A stretch of 64,000 nt of DNA from Meconema thalassinum (Eukaryota > Arthropoda > Insecta > Orthoptera > Tettigoniidae). The stretch lies in NCBI GenBank assembly GCA_946902985.2, contig OX336393.1, forward strand, positions 129,236,533-129,300,532, given 5' to 3'. A program made the position numbers and the translations under genes. The first letter of the stretch is position 1, and each line of letters opens with the position of its first letter. The notes below the pieces were generated by a model, which saw only the letters and a program-made list of their open reading frames with translations, was not told the DNA's origin and ran no database searches. This document shows, piece after piece, positions 56,761 to 64,000 of the stretch.

Positions 56761-57985
56761 TATGTCTAAAGGTGTGGGTAAAAGTATTTACAATATGTAT
56801 AGCGTGGCAAGTTAGACCTGGCCTGTCATGGCGGAGTCTCGTCTAGGAGGGGAAGTAGTGGGATCACTAGGCGCAAATGCGATTTCCCCTCTTTGGTGCA
56901 ACAACTGTTTGGGGCTGCTCGCTGCTCGTCGTGGTTACATTATGCAAGCCTAAAGTATCGAATAGGAGCATTCTCAGTGACATAGCATTGGTATTGGTGG
57001 TAATGAACTGAGAGCGCGCCCACTTCACACACTCCTGACAGCAAGCTTGTTGCCGTGCTTGTCAAAGAACAGAGCTGCTCAGTCGTGCTTCGCTTGCCTT
57101 GACAGCATCTGTACCGTGCCAAGGTGTTGGGAATAATGACTACTTGGCATCATCTAACCAGCGCGTGATGAAGTATGTGCTCACTGGATGATAAAGAATC
57201 CAGGCAGGGGGATGACGTAATGCAACTGGACGCACATGCGCATCGGAAGGTTCAGATCTAACTTGTTCCCCAATACTGTTATGTAGTTGCAGTATTGGTT
57301 AAAATAATGCAACTCGTCAATATTTTGTCAGTTGTAGTCTATATGAAGTATTGTTACGATACTGGAAGTGGTGATTGACCTCCAAACTTCCTTGTTTACG
57401 GTGACTATGTGATTGTTGTTAAATGGTTAATTCAGATTGTATTGTACAGGCTACTTATCTGGTTGTGTCTTGCGCGGTCCTAGTGAGAGCAGTTAACTTG
57501 GTCACTGTCTGCTCTCGACTGGGGAATATTGACTACTTGCATTATTTTAACTAATATTGCAACTAAATAAGTAATAATAATAATAATAATAATAATATCG
57601 TATGGCCTTGGGTGCCAGGTGCAAGCTTTGTTATTTGCGCCCAGGGGTCAGCTTGCATGTCGAATTTTATCACTCGTTGGAGCGCTATGAAAGTCAAGGA
57701 GGTTAGATATCTAAGCTCCTTGACACTATAGCGCTTTCTAGTGGAGAAAGGAGGAACTTATTGTTTTGGCGGAAAATCCCGAGATTAATTTTGGCATTAT
57801 GAACACGGCCTACTGAATTCAAATGCGTTCCTTAACATGCCAACAATGTATGAAAAGCGTACCATGGTTTTTGTCGCCTTTCAAAAATCACTTACCACGG
57901 CTAGGAGCGAACCTGCAAGTATGGGGGTTGGTAGTCCGACACGATAACTACTCACCCACCGTGGCAACCACTAAATAATTGTACA
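56761..57985. other. No gene; AAT microsatellite and a palindrome
   Basis: (AAT)n at about 57570-57598 and a 55-bp near-perfect palindrome at 57681-57735. The rest has no convincing frame or shared repeat. Confidence 0.5.
57681..57735. other. 55-bp imperfect palindrome
   Basis: AGCGCTAT at one end pairs with ATAGCGCT at the other. GTCAAGGAG pairs with CTCCTTGAC, and the centre is TTAGATATCTAA. Only a few positions fail to pair, so it could form a long hairpin or cruciform. Confidence 0.85.
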
Positions 57986-57989
57986 TATT

Positions 57990-58165
57990 GTAAATACTTT
58001 CACCCATACTTCTAGACACAGATTTAATAGCCTAAGTGTAATCGATCTGATGATGATCGCTTGACGATCGAAACTGGTCATCCAAGTGTATTTATTAATC
58101 TCATGTAAATTCTTTTCTGGTTTAGGAAATAACCCATCACAATTGGGTACAATCGTGTTGACCAA
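57990..58165 (+). repeat. Dispersed GATCGCTTGACGATCG element, end segment
   Basis: A continuous reference copy: GATGATGATCGCTTGACG, AAACTGGTCATCCAAGTG, TTAATCTCATGTAAATT and ACAATCGTGTTGACCAACTG. Confidence 0.68.
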
Positions 58166-58309
58166 CTGAAAAACATCAAATTTCGATTACTAAGGCAACA
58201 ATGAGAATGGCTTCAAACTGGATAACCTCGTTCCAGTATTAAATTTCATGGAAGAGTCAGAAGTCAAACCCATGAACTTAGGGAAAAGATTTCCTATTAA
58301 TATCCTGTT

Positions 58310-58690
58310 GTTTTTTGTTGATTTATTTAGAGGCGTAGCAACATCGTGGTCAAGTAGCCCCATGTACTTGAGTGTGTGTGTAATTTGTCTGATAGCCTGG
58401 TTTATTTTGATGGCTCTACTAGTATGTGTGTATTTGTAAGTCAAGTGAGGATTGGGAAGGTGACGGTCGTGGCCTTAAGTTAGGAACTATCCCGGCATTT
58501 GCCTGGAATAGAAATGGGAAACCATAGAAAACCACTCCCAGGATGGTTGAGGTGGGAAACTTCTTAGTTTTACCTCACGAGGCTGAGTTCCAACCCTCAG
58601 AACTCAATTAAATTTCTTAGCAGAGCCGGGAATCGAATCCGGTCGTCCGGTGCGCCAAGCAAGAATACTGGCGCCTATTGGTCTAATTCA
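58310..58690 (-). repeat. SINE (type A), minus strand, full length
   Basis: The reverse of the tail (AGCCCCATGTACTTGAGTG, GTCTGATAGCC) is followed by the body and by the head complement with GGGAATCGAATCCGG near 58628. Confidence 0.75.
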
Positions 58691-58761
58691 TTTGCACCGA
58701 GTCTCATTGTAATTAATTTAATGCACAAATTGTCGTAGTAGTTTTGGTAAATATAGTGGGG

Positions 58762-59145
58762 TGTACCTTGTGGCATAGTGACTAGCATTCCTGGCTGTCA
58801 CCGTGGATGTCCGGATACGATTTCCAGTTCTGATAAGAAATTTAATTCCGGTCTGAGGGCTGGAACGAGCTGCACTCAGTCTCGTGATGCAAAACTTAGA
58901 ACAGGTGGGTTCGATTCCATTCTCAGCCATTCTAGAAGTGGTTTTTTATGGTTTCCCGCTTCTACTCCAGTCAAACACAAAGATGGTACCTAAATTAAGG
59001 ACACGGCTTCCTCCTAACCAAAGCATAACCTCAATTACAAATACACAAATTAGGTTAGCCATCACAAAGACAGAGATTACACATACACACAAATACACGG
59101 GACTACATGACCACGATGTCACAAAGTCCCTAAATGAACAACAAC
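58762..59145 (+). repeat. SINE (type A), plus strand, full length
   Basis: The head is ACCTTGTGGCATAGTGACTAGC. A second box-like GGGTTCGATTCC lies at about 58908. The body carries CTCAGCCATTCTAGAAGTGG, and the tail CATGACCACGATGTCACAAAG. It is close to and inverted relative to 58310-58690. Confidence 0.78.
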
Positions 59146-59196
59146 ACAATATCGTACAGTTCGTGTCACTTTACATTACTAGCAATGCAACCTTCA

Positions 59197-59283
59197 GACG
59201 TTGTTGTTGGTTTAGGAGCTTTGTTACAGCTTGGTCATGTAGCCACGTGTACTTGGGTGTATGTGGAATTTGTCTGATATATA
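59197..59283 (-). repeat. Tail half of a SINE (type A) split by mariner
   Basis: The reverse of the SINE tail (GGTCATGTAGCCACGTGTAC, GGAATTTGTCTGATA) stops at the TA that borders the mariner. Its other half resumes at 62350. Confidence 0.78.
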
Positions 59284-59938
59284 AGGTGCGTTCAAAAAGT
59301 AACGAGCCGGAGGCTGGAATGCGCAAACCGGTGACTACATTGGCTAATCGTGGCGAATGTAACGAGGTGTGGTTCCGACCAGAGCGTGGAAGGTCACAGC
59401 CCGTCACTAGAGGGCACGCGTGCACGTCACGTGACGATACAAAGCGAGCAGCAGCATGCATCAATCGTTCACGCTGCCAGTCGCATTGCAAACAGTGACA
59501 TGGAGGCGTCAACCGAAGAGCAAAGAGGTCTTGTTCGGTTTCTGACAGCGGAGGAGTAGGGGGAACGGACATTCATCGCCGAATGTCACAAGTGTACGGC
59601 GAACACTGCATGTCCCTTGCAAGGGTTAAGGCGTGGCACAAGCGCTTCAGGGAAAGACGGGAGTCGTTATTCGATGATGCCCGATCTGGGGCACCCCCCT
59701 GCATTACCGATGCTAACGTCCAGCTGGTTGATACACTCATTACTAGAGACGAGAATTATAGGCACTTAAAACAGTTAAAATAGGCAGGCATATAGGCTCT
59801 TAAAATAGCCAAAATAGGCGTGTAAATAGGCACTAACGTGTAAAATAGGCAACAAAATAGGCATGAAAAAATTCTTGTTATTCAATAACATATTTAATTA
59901 CTATATAGAGAATTAACAATAAGCAACTTATAATTTAT

Positions 59939-60235
59939 GATGATGATGATGATGATTGTTGTTTTAAGGGGCCTAACATCTAGGTTATCGGCCCCTAAAC
60001 TTTTAATTTAAGAACATACTTATCTTATATATAAAAGTGAAAGTCTGTATGTATGTATGTGGGTGGGTGGGTGGGTGGATTTGTTCCGTATACAAATCTA
60101 CACCGTTCCACCAATCTCAACCAAATTTTGCATACACATAGTTTAGGACCCAGAAGGAATGGCTGGCTACATGAATTTTCGATAGTTTTTCTCATTCTTC
60201 TGATTTCGGCCTTTTTGCACTCAAGCAAAGGCTAA
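59939..60235. repeat. Dispersed repeats inside the hAT element
   Basis: (TGA)n with TTGTTTTAAGGGGCCTAAC (59939-60000) matches the start of the 41-kb element. The segment 60020-60235 is the inverted relative of 30293-30505, with GTATGTATG and GGGTGGGT tracts. Confidence 0.72.
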
Positions 60236-60287
60236 TAAAAGCAGAAAATAAACTGATGAAATAATAGCAAGGCCGGCCATCTCCATA

Positions 60288-60900
60288 GCAACAGTAGCTC
60301 GAGACGGGACCACCAAGTTTCCATCTATCTTAGTAAGAGGCCATGCTACACCCACTGCCAGCTAGATCGCATCCCTCCAAGCTGCTTTAAACTGCCTGTC
60401 CATTCAACACAAGATAGGTTACAGCACCAACGCACTGATTGCCGCTGCATTTTCACTCACTTCATCCCTCCTGGCAGCTTTAAACTGCCTGTCCATTCAA
60501 CGCACTGATCGCCGCTCCATTTTCACTCCCAACTGGATCGCATCCCTCCTGGCTGCTTTAAACTGCCTGTCCATTCAACACAAGATAAGTTACAGCACCA
60601 ACGCACTGTGATCGCCGCGGCATTTACACTGCCAGCTGGATCGCATCCCTCCTGGCGGCATGGCAACAGTAGCTCAAGACGGGACCACCAAGTTTCCATC
60701 TATCTCGGTAAGAGGCCATGCTACACCCACTGCCAGTTAGATCGCATCCCTCCAAGCTGCTTTAAACTGCCTGTCCATTCAACACAAGATAGGTTACAGC
60801 ACCAACCCACTGTGATCGCCGCGGCATTTTAATTGCCAGCTGGATCGCATCCTTCCGGGCTGCTTTTAACTGCCTGCCCATTCAACACGCAGACGCGTAC
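60288..60900. repeat. Tandem array inside the hAT element
   Basis: Units of about 105-120 bp with the core GCTTTAAACTGCCTGTCCATTC, CACAAGATAGGTTACAGCACC and GATCGCCGCGGCATTT. A larger period of about 370 bp is marked by GCAACAGTAGCTC at about 60289 and 60664. Confidence 0.8.
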
Positions 60901-62349
60901 AGGATATACTGTATATTAATTCACCGTTAGGTTGCAGCGCCAACCTAACGCGGCTTTTGAATGGGACGATACCTGAAACGAAGGGTTTTTAACTTTGGAG
61001 GCTTAATATCGAGATTGAAAAAACGCGAAAACATGGCACTTAGTTAGTTCTTTTGTTATTCAATCAGCATAAAGTTTATGATATTAATTCACACACATAC
61101 TAACGGGTAAATTTTCAATATAAAGAAAAGCGAAATACAAAACGAAGGGTTGTTAAGTTTGAAGGCTTTTTATCGAGATCCCAGGCGCTATTTCTGGTGA
61201 CTTTCGAGAATTCCCATTCTTGTTCGTGGGGGTAAACACATATTAAGAAATGAGAATATAATTCTGTCGAGCACACCAGCTGCAATATAATGCACTTGAA
61301 AATACAGTCAAAAGGCATCAAATAGGCAATTATACTCCAAATAGGCACAAACCCTTGAAATAGGCATTTATAGGCACAATAAAACCAACGAAATCTAGCC
61401 TAAAAGAACCTAAAACGGATTTATATCTCGAAAGCCTAAGTTTCTAAACACAGGAATAAAATAGGCAAATAGGCAAATTCTCGTCTCTACTCATTACCCA
61501 GGACCGCCGAGTGACAGTGAACGCCATAGCCGCCATTGTCGGAGTGAGCGTCGGAAGTGTGCACACCATCATGAAGGAACGACTGCACTTGCGGAAAGTG
61601 TGTGCCTAATGGGTGCCCCGCAGTCTTAAACCACACCAGGAAGCATGTCGCGTGGCCCACTGTCTTGGTCATCTGCAGAGCTATGCGAGGGAAGGGAATG
61701 GGTTCCTGGCACGAGTGGTGGCTGGAGATGAGTCATGGTGTCATCACTTCGAACCAGAATCCTAACGACAAAGCCTCCAGTGGAAGCAGCCAGGGTCACC
61801 AACACCCAAAAAAGGCAAGGCGATCCACACGAGTGCAGGAAAGGTAATGCTGACGTTCTTCTTTGACCAAGATGGCCCCCTTCTGATACACTTCATGCCG
61901 CACGGGACAACAGTGAATGCCCAGCGTTACTCGCAAACCTTGACCACCCTTCGCCAAGCGATGAAATCAAAACGACCAGGCAATCTCACCCGTGGGGTCA
62001 TTCTGCTCCACGACAATGCACGACCTCATACGGCCCAGACAGTCGCGGCACTCTTGCAGAAATTCAAATGGGAGGTTCTCGGCCATCCTACATACAGTCC
62101 AGACCTCTCTCCCTGTGATTACGCCATGTTTGGTCCCATGAAAAGGGCTCTGCAGGGCCAACGATTCACCTCGGACGTCGAAGTCCAGCTGTACGTGCGG
62201 AAGTGGTTCGCATCGCAGCCTAGGGAATTTTATGAGACAGCCATTCACCTCCTCGTGTCACAGTGGGACAAGTGCCTCATCAGCCAGGGCCAATACTTCT
62301 AACATACAGGTACTGGTTTCTGTCGGCTCGTTACTTTTTGAACGCACCT

Positions 62350-62640
62350 TATATAATCTATGTCATTGTGTTGGCTGTATTAGTGCGTGTATTTGTAGTT
62401 GTTCTTAGGATTAGGAAGGAGGCAGTCATGGCCTTAAGTTAAATTATAGAAGTGAAAACCCACGGAAACCACTTCCAAAATTGCTGAAGTGGGAGTTGAA
62501 CCCCCCCCCCCCCCCCCATCGCAGTCTGAATGTACCCTGTTCGGATCAGAATTAAAATTTCTTGGCAGAGCTGGGAATTGAACCTGGACTTCCGGGGTGA
62601 CTGCCAAGATTGCTAATCGCAACACCAAGTGATCAAATGC
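62350..62640 (-). repeat. Head and body half of the SINE (type A) split by mariner
   Basis: It resumes with TATAATCTATGTCATTGTG and continues through the reversed body (GGCCTTAAGTTAAATTATAG, CACGGAAACCACTTCC), a C-run at about 62500-62517, and the reversed head with GGGAATTGAACCTGG near 62571. Confidence 0.78.
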
Positions 62641-62940
62641 AACCTGACCATTTGCTCCCTATCATCACCAAAACAAGGTGATTTGAAGTATAATTTCTTG
62701 TTCTTGAGTTGAATCAGGTTGTATTTACTGTTGCTATTGTTATTTCAAAGTCACCATGTTCGCAGACTACTTGCAAATACTGCAACTGGAACTCATGCCA
62801 CTTGAAGATTGGCAGCATGAGCTTATGGTGTGACGTCATTCCAGGTTCGCAAATCTTCACATCGTTAGCTAGATAACAACACATAACTTACCTAAAATGT
62901 AATGTCTTTTAAAGAGCTTTGACACATTTTAGCTTCCTCT
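62641..62940. other. No gene recognised
   Basis: Mixed sequence with no shared repeat seen, running up to the end of the Gag-like frame. Confidence 0.4.
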
Positions 62941-62946
62941 TAAAAT

Positions 62947-63630
62947 TCATGAAACATATATAGCATTATAGTACAGATCATTAGGAAGCTGTCGTGAAAT
63001 TGCATGAATAAGTTCTCTTTCTGCCAATGGAGGCTGCAAATACGGACGGCGCACGAGCTGTGAAGTAAAGAAGGTGGCGTAGCGTGTAGGTGTTGAGTAT
63101 GCATACTTCTTAGAGTAAATTTCTGCCCTGATGTCTTGTTGCAATTCTTTGCTCCAAAACCTCTTTTGTAACGCGTCCGCAAACTCTTCAAAATTGGTGT
63201 ACGTGTATCTAAAAGCGCGATGCCAAATTAGTGCTTCAGATTCAAGAAATTTGTCCACTACTCTCATTTCTCTGTCCCTCGGTATTCGATTATCATCTAA
63301 GTAGCACCTCATGTCGCGTAGAAATTCTACAGCCGTAAAATTCCCAACACCACTGAAACGTGACGGCTTATCGTCAATGTTTTTGAGTACAATCACATTT
63401 TGGTTACTTCGCTGACCTACCTGATCATAAATTCCTCCTAGGCCTCCATATTCCCTATGAATACGTTCGGTTTCTTGTGTTACATTCGGTCTACAATGTG
63501 TGTGGCTATTTATGCTTTCTCTATCATCTTCAACTCTGTCATCTCTTGATTCAAATTTCTCAGGCTCTTCTCTTAGCCTTTCATCTCTAGTCAGGAAAAA
63601 TTCTGCCAAGTCTCGCCACGGTTTTTGCAA
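62947..63630 (-). pseudogene. Gag-like retrotransposon fragment, no ATG start
   Basis: A 227-codon frame with retrotransposon Gag character: KPSRFSGVGNFTAVEFLRDM, ALIWHRAF, FEEFADALQKRFWSKELQQDIRAEIY and AERELIHAISRQLP, at about residues 88-220. The first codon is TTG, an in-frame TGA lies just upstream, and the first Met in frame after that is near residue 117. There is no zinc knuckle, protease or polymerase after the stop at 62947. It is probably a broken Gag of a Ty3/gypsy-like element. A captured gag or an exon of a spliced gene cannot be excluded. Confidence 0.6.
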
Positions 63631-63867
63631 CTGATTCGTGAGTTGTCAGTTGTGCGGAAAGCAACTCCCGTATTAATTGCGAATTCCTAAGGGTCACCGA
63701 CTTTCCTCTGCACGACTTCGCATCTGGGGGCTAACAGGTCAAACCTGTGGCGTAAACTGTACATACTTCGACCCTTCGATGGAGTTTTCTTCAGGTTCTT
63801 TATAATGCAAACAAAAACTGTTCTAAATAAAAATTAGAGTAAAATATGTGAATGAAGGCAAGAACCG
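63631..63867. other. No gene recognised upstream of the Gag-like frame
   Basis: Minus-strand text upstream of the Gag frame has stops in all frames near the junction. No LTR or primer-binding site was identified. Confidence 0.4.
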
Positions 63868-64000
63868 ACAGCGGTAGCCACGCTTGCTAACTTTCAGCGC
63901 TAGGCCAAGGGGCTAGCTCCACCTTCGGCCGTCCTTGAAATGGTTTTCCGTGGTTTCCCCATTTTCAACTCAAGGCAAATGCTAGGACGGTACCTTCTGA
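63868..64000 (+). repeat. tRNA-headed SINE (type D), cut by the window end
   Basis: It has GACAGCGGTAGCCACGCTTGC, a decayed B-box region, then CGGCCGTCCTTGAAATGG and GGACGGTACCTTCTGA, matching 55972-56140. It continues beyond the window. Confidence 0.72.

Larger units (their letters stand above)
59744..61489. mobile_element. Non-autonomous hAT element (1746 bp)
   Basis: The inverted ends TAGAGACGAGAATT (59744-59757) and AATTCTCGTCTCTA (61476-61489) are flanked by an 8-bp target duplication CTCATTAC (59736-59743 and 61490-61497). An 8-bp duplication with TAGAG-type ends is characteristic of hAT. Seven ATAGGC words lie just inside the left end and six near the right end, all in the same orientation. 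No transposase is encoded. Confidence 0.92.
59500..62302 (+). pseudogene. Mariner transposase, disrupted
   Basis: A cut-and-paste transposase of the DD34D type. From the ATG at 59500 it reads MEASTEEQRGLVRFLTAEE, then a stop, then frameshifted text to VKAWHKRFRERRESLFDDARSG. The hAT insert interrupts it at 59744. After 61498 it continues with RRVTVNAIAAIVGVSVGSVHTI, then VVAGDESW (first catalytic Asp), with a stop near 61764. An open stretch (61847-62302) carries LLHDNARPHTA (second Asp) and YSPDLSPCDY, where the third Asp follows 34 residues after the second. At least two stops, the frameshifts and the hAT insertion make it non-functional. Confidence 0.9.
59284..62349 (+). mobile_element. 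Mariner element with perfect 26-bp terminal repeats, split by hAT
   Basis: The terminal repeats AGGTGCGTTCAAAAAGTAAC... (59284-59309) and their exact reverse complement (62324-62349) are flanked by TA on both sides. Without the nested insert the element is about 1.31 kb, the usual mariner length. The transposase inside is broken. Confidence 0.93.

Noticed and set aside
61602..62248. Frames overlapping the mariner transposase in other phases
   Set aside because: The catalytic motifs lie in the disrupted transposase frames. The others are shadows.

Overview
The window looks like repeat-rich DNA from a large arthropod genome, most likely an insect. This rests on the transposon types present: an intact BEL/Pao retrotransposon, mariner, hAT and pogo-like DNA elements, several tRNA-headed SINEs and an APE-type LINE. 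The order cannot be fixed by eye. A polyneopteran such as an orthopteran or stick insect is a guess from the repeat load. I found no host protein-coding gene, no rRNA and no convincing functional tRNA. Nearly every long reading frame belongs to a transposon or is a by-product of a tandem array.

Region 1 (about 0.5-29.1 kb) is a satellite-like field of roughly 490-650 bp monomers arranged in a higher-order unit of about 3.71 kb. Two adjacent copies are complete or nearly so (from 9467 and from 13181), and a third begins at 20774. The field is interrupted by separable insertions: a complete BEL/Pao element (1582-9466) with a 5-bp target duplication, an unclassified 3.93-kb insert (16230-20162), an unclassified 1.5-kb insert (21595-23074), and two copies of a terminal-inverted-repeat family (23526-25551 and 26729-28853). 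A palindromic foldback segment lies inside two of the higher-order units but not the third.

Region 2 (29.1-36.4 kb) holds a third copy of the terminal-inverted-repeat family and two arrays of one 57-bp minisatellite (30871-33440 and 34733-35704), each entered through the same flanking sequence. Region 3 (36.4-39.5 kb) is a near full-length but frameshifted LINE. Two truncated relatives lie at 49.3 kb and 54.0 kb. Region 4 (39.5-58 kb) is a patchwork of SINE copies, a degenerate minisatellite element, a fourth copy of the terminal-inverted-repeat family, two remnants of another LINE type, a 40-bp minisatellite, a second family with a 292-bp internal repeat, a mariner fragment and a pogo-like MITE.

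Region 5 (59.2-62.6 kb) is a three-level nest. A SINE is split by a mariner with perfect 26-bp terminal repeats and TA duplication, and that mariner is split by a 1746-bp non-autonomous hAT element with an 8-bp duplication. The hAT element carries its own tandem array and further repeats. Region 6 (62.7-64 kb) has a Gag-like reading frame without an ATG start and a SINE running off the end.

The only apparently intact protein gene is the BEL/Pao polyprotein. The most unusual structures are the terminal-inverted-repeat family (terminal hairpin, dinucleotide tract, 293-bp tandem units carrying YY1/Pho-like motifs), the nested stack, and the higher-order satellite whose copies record successive insertions. 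I see no defence, metabolic or signalling gene system here.
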